From positions 1 through 43,931 of IMG/VR virus record IMGVR_UViG_3300044623_000852: a stretch of DNA of 43,931 nt, one strand, 5' to 3'. The translations under genes were made by a program, and so were the position numbers. How positions within the stretch are numbered: position 1 is the stretch's first letter; each line of letters opens with the position of its first letter. The DNA comes from a virus. The notes under the pieces are model-generated. The model was not told the DNA's origin. It searched no databases and was given only the letters and a program-made list of their open reading frames with translations. Shown piece by piece: positions 1 to 6,588 of the stretch.

Positions 1-159
1 GTCAACGTCACCCGGCACGAACTTCTTGAGCCGGGACGTACCGTTGAGCGGGCTGTACGCGGATGCGTCAGCCGTGCCGAACGCATAGTCGATGGAGATG
101 ACTTCCCCGAGCGCTACGCCATTCCACGAGATGACCGTGCCTTGGGCATCTTGGGCCAT
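1..159 (-). CDS. Tail tube-like protein, C-terminus cut by window edge
   Basis: The first 53 codons are visible, starting at an ATG at 159; the rest lies outside the window. The visible part opens with a short polar stretch, then a DAQGTVISWNG segment that aligns with DSQGTILTFAG in the next gene upstream (175-537). The two are probably diverged paralogues with the beta-rich fold of phage tail tube proteins. Position after the tail-completion genes fits a tail tube or tube-like minor tail protein. This is inferred from context and similarity to the neighbour, not from a diagnostic motif. Confidence 0.6.
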   Translation of the reverse strand, partial: MAQDAQGTVISWNGVALGEVISIDYAFGTADASAYSPLNGTSRLKKFVPGDVD

Positions 160-174
160 TAGACCCTCCCCAAG

Positions 175-537
175 TCACTGGACGACGCTGAAGACCGCTT
201 GACCCTTGACGAGTTCGTTGGTCTGCCAAGTCACGCTGAACGACTCGCAGGTGGCGGTCGCCCCCGTCAACTGCTGGGCCGTGACCCCCGCGACGTAGCT
301 CACCAGCGAGATGACGCCCGACGCACCTTCGGCGGGGGCAATCGTCCCGAGGATGCTCATGGTCACCTTCCGCGGATCCTTCAGCGGAGCTTGCTGAGTT
401 CGCTTGAACGACCCCTTGGCCTGCCCGAGATGGGCCGCATCCAGCATCGAGATGGACCCGCCGAGGTCGAGGTTGGTGGCCTCAAACGTCGATCCAGCGA
501 AGGTGAGGATTGTTCCCTGGGAGTCATCAACTGGCAT
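175..537 (-). CDS. Putative major tail tube protein
   Basis: A 120-residue protein with ATG at 537 and an AGGAG ribosome-binding site about 8 nt upstream. It is rich in Thr, Val, Ser and Gly, has no membrane segment, and ends in a beta-type pattern (TWQTNELVKGQAVFSVVQ). It directly follows the HK97 gp10-like and DUF3168-like genes, where siphoviruses carry the tail tube gene. Its leader contains a 26-nt element (575-600) that recurs before the major capsid gene, as expected for an abundant virion protein. Family assignment is by size, composition and synteny. Confidence 0.6.
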   Translation of the reverse strand: MPVDDSQGTILTFAGSTFEATNLDLGGSISMLDAAHLGQAKGSFKRTQQAPLKDPRKVTMSILGTIAPAEGASGVISLVSYVAGVTAQQLTGATATCESFSVTWQTNELVKGQAVFSVVQ

Positions 538-574
538 GGGAGTCGCTCCTGTAGAGTGGTGAGGTCAGTGTGCC

Positions 575-600
575 GCCCAGCCCCCGTCCCCTTGCAGTTC
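575..600 (-). repeat. Leader repeat shared with the capsid gene (copy 1)
   Basis: On the minus strand this reads GAACTGCAAGGG, three variable bases, then GGGGGCTGGGC. It matches 5321-5346 at 23 of 26 positions and lies 37 nt upstream of the putative tail tube start, just after the stop of the gp10-like gene. A shorter copy (11 nt) is at 21666-21676. It has no obvious -35/-10 hexamers; a leader element, processing site or phage-specific promoter are all possible. Confidence 0.5.
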
Positions 601-601
601 G

Positions 602-1042
602 TCAGGTCAGTTTCTTTACTGACCGCTGAGCCAGCGCCATCATCGCGCTTTTCATGGTCTCTTCGATGACGCTCCGGTTGCGAAAAAAAGCTCTCCAGGC
701 AAGGTTGAACGCGGGCATCTTGCCTCGGGGGCCAGACCGCGGCGGCGACCCCCGTTCGACAAGTCCGGCATGAGGAGCGACCCCGTGGCGATACCCGACG
801 AGGCCCATAGCGGTCACGTTGGAGCCAGCCCCTAGCTGCTTGATGACCACACCGGGAGACGCCCGAAGCCGGCCGGTCCTGCTCCCCATCTTCGAAACTT
901 CCTGGCGAAGCGATGCCAGGGCAGGCTGAAGCGCCCGGTCCATCACGGCCGTGATCTCACTGATGGGGATCCTGGCGTTGTCGTACTTGCCAGCAAGCCC
1001 ACGGACGTTGTCCTCGGTGGTGTCAAGGTTCCACTGGCTCAT
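602..1042 (-). CDS. HK97 gp10-like tail-component protein
   Basis: A 146-residue protein. The N-terminal half is helical with a basic patch (KMGSRTGRLRASPG), followed by a Gly/Val segment carrying GYRHGVAPHAGLVERG and then FNLAWRAFFRNR. This His-Ala-Gly-Leu-Val-Glu-x-Gly signature is typical of the HK97 gp10 family (neck or tail-completion proteins), in which GR/AH..lvEfG is conserved. The ATG at 1042 overlaps the previous stop (ATGA), so it is translationally coupled to the DUF3168-like gene. It probably acts at the head-tail interface. Confidence 0.72.
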   Translation of the reverse strand: MSQWNLDTTEDNVRGLAGKYDNARIPISEITAVMDRALQPALASLRQEVSKMGSRTGRLRASPGVVIKQLGAGSNVTAMGLVGYRHGVAPHAGLVERGSPPRSGPRGKMPAFNLAWRAFFRNRSVIEETMKSAMMALAQRSVKKLT

Positions 1043-1470
1043 GCTGTGTCTTCCTCCACCCGCAGTTCGTAGGTCTGCGTCACCGTGTAGTCAGGAAGCA
1101 TCTGTGCATCCTGAGGGACTTCGGCCCCGTCAGACTCGGACATGAACGTGCATCGCTGAACCGTGCATCCATTCAGCGTTCCGCGGAACCGATTCAGTGC
1201 CGCCCTGACCTTCTCGGCTGCATCCAAAGCGCCCGCGTAGCTCCGGTCGTAGACCTTGACCTCAAGCATCACCACAGGACGCGACACGGTCCCGCTCAGT
1301 GACGCCGGGGACTGCGTACTGGCCCGCCGAAAACACGCGAGCGGGTACGGTGTGTTCTGCGGTGCGATGATCGGATAGATGCGAGTGCCGAAGACCGGCT
1401 GCGTCGATGCGTGAGTGCTCAGCCAGTTGAACACAAGCGACGAGAGCTTGCGACCCATTCCGTTTGCCAT
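1039..1470 (-). CDS. Tail completion / terminator protein, DUF3168-like
   Basis: 143 residues from the ATG at 1470. This start was preferred over one 39 nt upstream because it follows the preceding stop by one base and has a GGAGCGGGGGG purine tract. The protein has the DUF3168 pattern: an N-terminal helix (SLVFNWLSTHAS), then RIYPIIAPQNTPYPLACF, a central strand ending VKVYDRSYAGALDAAEKVRAAL, and a C-terminal strand TQTYELRVEED. This family (lambda gpU / SPP1 gp17 type) caps the tail tube where it joins the head. The gene order gp6-like, gp16-like, DUF3168, gp10-like is mostly standard. Confidence 0.75.
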   Translation of the reverse strand: MANGMGRKLSSLVFNWLSTHASTQPVFGTRIYPIIAPQNTPYPLACFRRASTQSPASLSGTVSRPVVMLEVKVYDRSYAGALDAAEKVRAALNRFRGTLNGCTVQRCTFMSESDGAEVPQDAQMLPDYTVTQTYELRVEEDTA

Positions 1471-1471
1471 A

Positions 1472-1813
1472 TCAACCCCCCGCTCCGTTTGGGATGTGAC
1501 GCTCAACACAAGTGAGGATCATGTAGAGCCTGCTCTCGTACTCATCGATCGCGGAAATCTCTAGCCGTCGCCCGCCGTAGTCGATCCACATGGATGACTT
1601 CAGGGCAGGGAGCATACGGATAACAACCTTGTAGAGCGTGATGCCAATTTGCTGGCCGAACTGCTGCTGCTCGCGCGAAGAGAGCGGACGCACTGCCCCC
1701 CACACGACAGCAACCAGCGAAGGAACGAGTGTCACTTCTCCCGTGTCGTTGCGGACTTGAACTGCTTGATACACCTTCAGCCGGTTGTCCAATTCGCCAG
1801 CGCTTATAGGCAT
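1472..1813 (-). CDS. Head-tail joining (head closure) protein
   Basis: 113 residues; the ATG at 1813 overlaps the previous stop as TGATG. The sequence GELDNRLKVYQAVQVRNDTGEVTLV, then VWGAVRPLSSREQQQFGQ, then YKVVIRMLPALKSSMWIDYGGRRLEI is the recognisable plan of the Phage_H_T_join family (SPP1 gp16 / HK97 gp7 type): an N-terminal R(I/L)..yq hairpin, an internal W..v.p..g.E segment and a central R....i......v.y.gr.yeI barrel. These proteins seal the portal after packaging. Confidence 0.82.
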   Translation of the reverse strand: MPISAGELDNRLKVYQAVQVRNDTGEVTLVPSLVAVVWGAVRPLSSREQQQFGQQIGITLYKVVIRMLPALKSSMWIDYGGRRLEISAIDEYESRLYMILTCVERHIPNGAGG

Positions 1814-2457
1814 CAGTAGCCTCCCCAACGAACCGTGTTCAGCATGGCTTTCACGCCGAACGGCACCTCACTCAAAGCGCTGTCGGTTGTCATTTCACGA
1901 TTGCGGTAAAGGTGAGCAACGAGCATGAGGATCGCTGACTTCACGGCCGCAGGCACCTTGGTCCCGTCCTCACCGTACCCCGCCCACCAAGTCAGCGTGA
2001 CTGCGTTTCGATCAATGATGTGGGCAGGCCAAGTCTGGCCGTAGAGCGTCCTCACGCCACCGGGGGTCTGCTGACGATCGACGCGATAACTGCTGGGGTC
2101 AAGCGTGAAAACCGTGCCGATGCCGTTGACGATGCCGGATGTGTAGGTCAGGGTGACATCCGTGAAACCAGTTGCCGTTGCCATCGGCGGGAAGGGGAGG
2201 CGGAACTCCCAAGGGAAGGCGTCGGTGCGAAGCTGCCACTGCGTGTGAACGAACGTCCGCTCCGTGTACCGCTCGGCCCACTCCCTTGCCGCTGAGATGT
2301 AGGCAGCGAATAGAGTCAGGTCTTCGCTGGTGTCATCCACGCGGCATTGAGCCTTGGCCTCGGCAATCGACACCGGCTCCACGGTCGGCTGCGTCAGCCG
2401 TACCAGCGAGCGATATTCGACAAGGCTGCGTTCAAGCGGCGTTCTCGTCGTTGACAT
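1813..2457 (-). CDS. Head-tail connector protein, gp6-like
   Basis: 214 residues from the ATG at 2457, which has GGAGG five bases upstream; an in-frame TTG at 2469 is less likely. It has the gp6-like connector pattern: PTVEPVSIAEAKAQCRVDDTSEDLTLFAAYISAAREWAERYTERTFV, a mid-section WQLRTDAFPWEFRLP, and C-terminal VKSAILMLVAHLYRNRE. The Leu-rich N-terminal helix pair and the A...yI.aAr...E..t.r.f signature are diagnostic of the adaptor ring that sits on the portal. It overlaps the upstream glycosyltransferase gene by 26 nt. Confidence 0.85.
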   Translation of the reverse strand: MSTTRTPLERSLVEYRSLVRLTQPTVEPVSIAEAKAQCRVDDTSEDLTLFAAYISAAREWAERYTERTFVHTQWQLRTDAFPWEFRLPFPPMATATGFTDVTLTYTSGIVNGIGTVFTLDPSSYRVDRQQTPGGVRTLYGQTWPAHIIDRNAVTLTWWAGYGEDGTKVPAAVKSAILMLVAHLYRNREMTTDSALSEVPFGVKAMLNTVRWGGY

Positions 2458-3190
2458 CCTTGCCTCCAACCTTCCAGGTGCCGGCAGGCTTGCCGGATGA
2501 TGCGTAGCTTCGCGTTGATTGGTGAACTGCCCCTGACAGATCAGTGTTGGGCCATGTCACGACGTACTCGCCATGACCAATGACCACTCGCGGCGTGACG
2601 AAGATGCGGTTGCCGCTCGCTCGCCACTGTTGCCAGAAGAACATATCATCGTCCACCCGGCCATCGTCCCACTCGCCGTCATCGTTCGGCTTGGAATGAA
2701 ACCAAGGCTTCCGCATGCGCCTGAGCGCCGCAGTCGAGATGATGGTGCATCCAAAGTGCGCCGCATCCACTTCCTGAGCAGCAGCGCCAAACCAGTCGGG
2801 CGTCAGGCCGGCGCTTTTGGTTTTGCCTGCCCCCTGAAACGCCCCGAGCGGGGTGATCATCACCCGACCGTCATCACGCTTCGTCTGGAACGGGGCGAGC
2901 GCATCGCACCCTAAGGCCATCGTGGTTGCGAACAGCCGCTCGATGTCTTCACGCGACATGAACGAATCGTAGTCGACGGCAAGAATGTACTCGCAATCGT
3001 CAATGGCTTCCTTGAAACCACGCGACAAGCACTGGCTCCAGAACGCACCCTGGATGATCGTCGGTTCAATACCGAGCGGTAGAAGCGCCTTCCACCAAAC
3101 CATGTGGTTGCTGGTGAATGACAGCCGTGGCATGGACATGACCGCTTTCACGCGGATGTCGGCTCTCGTGGATCCAATCTCAACCAGCAT
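2432..3190 (-). CDS. GT-A type glycosyltransferase (family 2-like)
   Basis: 252 residues from the ATG at 3190 (GGAGAAG 8 nt upstream; the ATG at 3214 lacks a site because it abuts a hairpin). Near residue 72 the protein has YILAVDYDSFM, a DxD-type metal and nucleotide-sugar binding strand; later come DAAHFGCTIISTAALRRM, an acceptor-loop pattern, and DDDMFFWQQW, a second acidic cluster. The start, AVMSMPRLSFTSNHMVW, resembles the GT-A fold's first strand. It is probably cytoplasmic, with no membrane segment. Its place between the capsid and connector genes suggests a virion or surface-glycan target, but sugar and acceptor are unknown. Confidence 0.65.
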   Translation of the reverse strand: MLVEIGSTRADIRVKAVMSMPRLSFTSNHMVWWKALLPLGIEPTIIQGAFWSQCLSRGFKEAIDDCEYILAVDYDSFMSREDIERLFATTMALGCDALAPFQTKRDDGRVMITPLGAFQGAGKTKSAGLTPDWFGAAAQEVDAAHFGCTIISTAALRRMRKPWFHSKPNDDGEWDDGRVDDDMFFWQQWRASGNRIFVTPRVVIGHGEYVVTWPNTDLSGAVHQSTRSYASSGKPAGTWKVGGKDVNDENAA

Positions 3191-3219
3191 CGTGGGCTTC
3201 TCCGGGGGCTGCAAACGAA

Positions 3220-3248
3220 CGCGGGCGGGGCGTCATGCCCCGCCCGCG
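3220..3248 (-). terminator. Perfect 12-bp GC hairpin
   Basis: CGCGGGCGGGGC and GCCCCGCCCGCG form a perfect 12-bp stem with a 5-nt loop, between the decoration-like gene and the glycosyltransferase gene. No U tract follows in the direction of transcription, so it is a terminator-like or mRNA-stabilising hairpin rather than a classical intrinsic terminator. Confidence 0.55.
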
Positions 3249-3284
3249 AGGGCGTCATGCAGCATGGTCAGCCTGTCAAGCTGA

Positions 3285-3791
3285 TCAGCCGACGTAGGTC
3301 ACATTCGGGGCGAGGTTGACACCAAGCTGGCCGCTGACGGAAGCCAGCGCACCCTTGGTCGCGGCATTCCACGGCAGTTGCTCGCCCTTCGACAGACGGG
3401 CCACGGTGTAGATCGAGCCGGTGGCGTTGCCCGTAGCCAGGACTCGGAGGTAGCGACCCTGCTGCCCCTTGAGATCCACATCAAAACGAACCACGTTGTC
3501 GGTGGTCGTATTGACGGGGTGGGGGATCGTGAAGTTTGCCGTCGCCGGGAGGGTCGTGGCAGTCGATCCGGTGAAGTTGACGATGTCGGCGTAGGTCGTG
3601 CCGTCACCCTGCTGGAGCTTGAGCGAGGTCGCCACTGCTGACGCGGTTCCGGCGGCTGCGACCTTTTCGAACACAACGTCGATCGACGCATGGCTGAAGC
3701 CGATGGTGTCGATCACCGGGGAATGGGTCTGGCTGGTCGTCAGGTTCTCGTCCAACACAGCGACGGTCTTGGAAGCTTCGACGAAGTTCAC
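3285..3791 (-). CDS. Putative head decoration / structural protein
   Basis: 168 residues, starting at GTG 3791 with GGAG upstream. It is a soluble, Thr/Ala/Val-rich, probably all-beta protein with repeated short strands (VVFEKVAAAGTASAVATSLKLQQGD, VVRFDVDLKGQQGRYLRVLATG). It sits immediately downstream of the major capsid gene and is bracketed by two strong hairpins, giving it its own transcript boundaries. Position and composition suggest a capsid decoration or other abundant virion protein. No specific family is recognised. Confidence 0.5.
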   Translation of the reverse strand: MNFVEASKTVAVLDENLTTSQTHSPVIDTIGFSHASIDVVFEKVAAAGTASAVATSLKLQQGDGTTYADIVNFTGSTATTLPATANFTIPHPVNTTTDNVVRFDVDLKGQQGRYLRVLATGNATGSIYTVARLSKGEQLPWNAATKGALASVSGQLGVNLAPNVTYVG

Positions 3792-3843
3792 AGGGTTGCT
3801 CCTGCAGGTGGCGGTGACGGTGAATTAAACGTGCGATTGAGTC

Positions 3844-3879
3844 CGCTGGGGGGGGGGCTTGGGCACCCTCCCCCCAGCG
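3844..3879 (-). terminator. GC hairpin downstream of the capsid gene
   Basis: CGCTGGGGGG (3844-3853) pairs with CCCCCCAGCG (3870-3879). The left arm sits in a run of ten G residues, which may be prone to sequencing length errors. It lies 14 nt past the capsid stop. No U tract follows. Confidence 0.5.
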
Positions 3880-3892
3880 TCAGCAGTCATGG

Positions 3893-5263
3893 TCAGGAGG
3901 CAGCAGCCCTGAGTGCCACGATCGGACCCGCGGCGGTCGCAGAGCCGATGTCGTGGTTCACGAGCGAAGCACGGGCGGTCGTGAACGTGAACGTCTGGTC
4001 GTATTCCATGAAGCGGTCGGCCGAGGTCTTGACCGTGATCTGGCGGCGATCACCGAACGAGGAGGACATGCTCATGTCCCCGAACGCACAGAGGATCTTG
4101 CCCGCCGTGCCGGTGGCATCACCGAGCATCGACACGACCTGACGAACGGGGTATCCGAGGAAGGTGTCAGGCATCGCGCCGGCCACATCATCCTTCTTGT
4201 TGCCGTTCTGGGTGATCATCAACCGGGCCATGCCAGCAGCCCAGCCGTACGGCGAAATGTACCACTTCGCGTTTCGCCGGGCGAAGACCGGCAGGCGAGC
4301 CATGACCGCCGTGAAGTCGGGGATCGTCAGCGTGTCGAACGTGGTGCGGCCAGTGCCTGCCGTCACCACACCCCTTGCGTTCGCCAGATTCGACAAGGCC
4401 GTGATGAGCCCGGTCGTGCCGTGGAATGCCGGCCCGCCGTCACCGACGAAGCCAGCATCGTCCCAGGCCTGCGCGAAGGCGAGCGCGTTTTCGATGGCCA
4501 GTTCGTCGGCCAGCCCAATCGGGCTGTCTTCGATGAGGCTATTCGGGGTGCGGTTGCCCGATCCCCACAGCTTCGCCACCAACTCGACTTGGTTGTAGGT
4601 GATCTGGCTCTCGGGCGGCGTGTCGTTCTCACCGATCGGCTGGGCCTTGAGGCCACCGACACGACGAGGAACGAAAAGCTGGTCGCTCTTCATCGACCGA
4701 CGCTTGGCCTCGGTGGGGAAGACGCCGTATTCCTCGACCAGACGGATCACCTCCGTCGAGAACTCGGGGGGCGTGAGAACACCACCGAGAGCATTGACCG
4801 AGCCCGACTGCGCCCGGACCTCATGCTCGACACACCAGCGGCGAGCCTCGGCGTCACCGAAGACGTAGCCGCGAAGGTGCATCCCGACGCGGTACGCCCG
4901 CTCGTCGCCGTCGGGGCCAAGGAACACCTTGGATTTCGGCTGGCCACGGGGGACAGCCGGGATCGAACGCCGCTCAGGCTCACGGCCCGAAGAAGCGGAT
5001 CCGTCGTTGCCCGAGTCGTTCGACTTGCTGGCGGGAGCGCTGCGGTCGAGAACCGAACGCAGTTCCTTCTGACGCGCTTCCATGCGCTCATGGAACTCGA
5101 TCCGCCCCTTGATCTTGGCGGCTCGCTCAGAGAGTTCCTCCATGCGTTGAACGCTCTCCTCGGGCATCCCCTTCTCCTCGGGAGCCATTTCCTCCAGAGC
5201 GCCCATCTCGGCGAGAACGCTGGTAAGTTCGTCGAGCAGTGCCTTGACTTGGGAAGTCGCCAC
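3893..5263 (-). CDS. Major capsid protein, HK97 fold with N-terminal delta domain
   Basis: 456 residues from GTG 5263, chosen because AGGAG lies 9 nt upstream. Residues 1 to about 85 are a charged coiled coil (VKALLDELTSVLAEMGALEE... RAAKIKGRIEFHERMEARQKELRSVL), the scaffolding delta domain normally removed by the prohead protease. A low-complexity Ser/Asp linker follows, then the HK97 gp5-like core: GGVLTPPEFSTEVIRLVEEYG, NQVELVAKLWG, ELAIENALAFAQAWDDAGFVGDG, and a C-terminal FLGYPVRQVVSML..GKILCAFGDMS with DRFMEYDQTFTF. These are hallmark strands of the Phage_capsid family. It is downstream of portal and protease as in HK97. Confidence 0.95.
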   Translation of the reverse strand: MATSQVKALLDELTSVLAEMGALEEMAPEEKGMPEESVQRMEELSERAAKIKGRIEFHERMEARQKELRSVLDRSAPASKSNDSGNDGSASSGREPERRSIPAVPRGQPKSKVFLGPDGDERAYRVGMHLRGYVFGDAEARRWCVEHEVRAQSGSVNALGGVLTPPEFSTEVIRLVEEYGVFPTEAKRRSMKSDQLFVPRRVGGLKAQPIGENDTPPESQITYNQVELVAKLWGSGNRTPNSLIEDSPIGLADELAIENALAFAQAWDDAGFVGDGGPAFHGTTGLITALSNLANARGVVTAGTGRTTFDTLTIPDFTAVMARLPVFARRNAKWYISPYGWAAGMARLMITQNGNKKDDVAGAMPDTFLGYPVRQVVSMLGDATGTAGKILCAFGDMSMSSSFGDRRQITVKTSADRFMEYDQTFTFTTARASLVNHDIGSATAAGPIVALRAAAS

Positions 5264-5320
5264 GTGGAGGGCTCCTGTGCGGGTGCGGTGGAACGCGAGT
5301 CGCGTCCAACGCACTTTCAG

Positions 5321-5346
5321 GCCCAGCCCCCCAACCCTTGCAGTTC
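5321..5346 (-). repeat. Leader repeat shared with the tail tube gene (copy 2)
   Basis: This matches 575-600 at 23 of 26 positions (GAACTGCAAGGG and GGGGGCTGGGC blocks kept, three-base spacer changed). It lies 57 nt upstream of the capsid start, right after the zinc-ribbon gene. The shared leader of the two probably most abundant virion proteins suggests a role in strong late expression. Confidence 0.5.
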
Positions 5347-5363
5347 CGCGAGCGCGTGTTTTA

Positions 5364-5531
5364 TTACGCGCGCCTGCGGACTTCTGCCGCAGAGACGATC
5401 TGCTTCCCCGTCGCCTTGCAGCGGTCGCACCGCAAGTAGCGAACCTGTTGCTCGCCGCAACGAACGCTGCTCACGGTAGAGAACCTTCCTGCCCGGCACT
5501 CCGGGCAGGACTCACCCGATCTTGCGGCCAT
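5364..5531 (-). CDS. Small zinc-ribbon protein
   Basis: 55 residues from the ATG at 5531, overlapping the protease gene by 20 nt. It contains CPEC near the start and CDRC about 25 residues later, separated by a basic strand (RFSTVSSVRCGEQQVRYLR): a four-cysteine zinc ribbon like those in transcription or nucleic-acid-binding factors. The C-terminus is basic (AAEVRRRA). It lies between prohead protease and capsid, a spot usually free of regulators, so a role in late expression or capsid assembly are both open. Frame choice rests on the cysteine pattern. Confidence 0.6.
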   Translation of the reverse strand: MAARSGESCPECRAGRFSTVSSVRCGEQQVRYLRCDRCKATGKQIVSAAEVRRRA

Positions 5532-6588
5532 GCTTTTTGAGGAACTCCCGGTATTCGGCGGAACGGCGAGCCTGCGGCTTCGGCCGCTTCGCACTTCCAG
5601 CCTTCATGAACTGGTCGAACGAACGCTTGGCAACCTCGACGTCAGAATCCGGGTAGGCCGGGTACGTCGTGGGAGAGACGTCGTACAGAGCTTCGATGTC
5701 CGTCACGGTGCGAACAGAACGGCCATTCTCCACGCCCCAATGCTCGCCGCCCGGTGCGCAGATGAACCCGAACGACGAACCCTTGACGATGCCGTCTTCG
5801 ATGTTCATGCGCAAGTCTTGGCCGTAGGAAGTTCGCGGGAACGGGAACTCGTACCGCAGGCCACGCTCATCAACGATCAGCCGAAGCGTGTCTGGGTAAC
5901 GGGCCAGCGGGTAGTTCGCGTCGTGGTTCCACAGGGCTCTCGGCTCGATCGGGAGCGGTGCTTCCCGGTTGGTCAGAACCCGATCGAAAGCGCGAGGGTC
6001 GATCCGCTCCACGAAGTCCCCCGCCGCATCCCGAAGATCCAGTGACAGGAGGCCGAACACGCTGGCATACCCAACGCACCATTCTCTCCGCGTTACCTGA
6101 AGCCCTCCATCGACCGTCGCCTCAGTCGCCTCATCGGCCCGCGTTTCGACTTTGATGGCGGGAAAACCAAGGATGGAGCTGAGAAGCGTTCGGCGTTCGA
6201 TGTTCACTGAATTGCTCCTTTGAAGCGTTGCTGATTCTTCTCTGGCGTTCATCTGTCTGGTGAGCTTTGCGCACCACGCTTTACCAGGGTCTCCACCCCA
6301 CAAACCCCAGGCAATTCTCCCGTTTGAAGGAAACCCCTTCTCGCCTGGTGAAAAGCCCTCGCCCTTTTTGTCGACTTCGTGCCTTGCGAAATAGCTCACC
6401 ATTCTTCGTGCTGTGTCAGGGCTGATGGTCGTGCCATTCGACAAGTCACGCGCGCGGGCAATGCCCACCTCCGTGCCGCCACGGCCAAACTCTCGCCGCC
6501 ACGCCAACGCACGTGAGGCTTCCTCGCGGACTCCTGCTGGCGGCGAGAAGTCGATGCCGTCGTAAATGGCGCGAGTCTCCCCGTTCAT
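5512..6588 (-). CDS. Prohead protease (HK97 family, peptidase U35) with N-terminal accessory domain
   Basis: 358 residues, ATG overlapping the portal stop as ATGA. The C-terminal two thirds is the HK97 gp4-type maturation protease: EWCVGYASVFG, FVERIDPRAFDRVL, ALWNHDANYPLAR (catalytic His), GIVKGSSFGF (catalytic Ser) and YDVSPTTYPAYPDSDV (the S..typAYpds strand). It should cleave the capsid delta domain. The first roughly 115 residues are a separate domain, with PPAGVREEASRALAWRREFG, GGTEVGIARARDLSNG, ARHEVDKKGEGF and RIAWGLWGGDPGKAW. It is known from many phage head proteins but has no established function. The fusion is unusual for an HK97-size protease. Confidence 0.92.
   Translation of the reverse strand: MNGETRAIYDGIDFSPPAGVREEASRALAWRREFGRGGTEVGIARARDLSNGTTISPDTARRMVSYFARHEVDKKGEGFSPGEKGFPSNGRIAWGLWGGDPGKAWCAKLTRQMNAREESATLQRSNSVNIERRTLLSSILGFPAIKVETRADEATEATVDGGLQVTRREWCVGYASVFGLLSLDLRDAAGDFVERIDPRAFDRVLTNREAPLPIEPRALWNHDANYPLARYPDTLRLIVDERGLRYEFPFPRTSYGQDLRMNIEDGIVKGSSFGFICAPGGEHWGVENGRSVRTVTDIEALYDVSPTTYPAYPDSDVEVAKRSFDQFMKAGSAKRPKPQARRSAEYREFLKKHGRKIG

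Noticed and set aside
3850-3857. Poly-G tract as a frameshift site
   Set aside because: It lies in a non-coding gap within a hairpin arm, not in a gene.
3953-5479. Long plus-strand open frame opposite the capsid gene
   Set aside because: It mirrors the HK97 capsid gene, is Arg/His-rich without any fold signature and has no start signals; it arises from GC-biased third positions.
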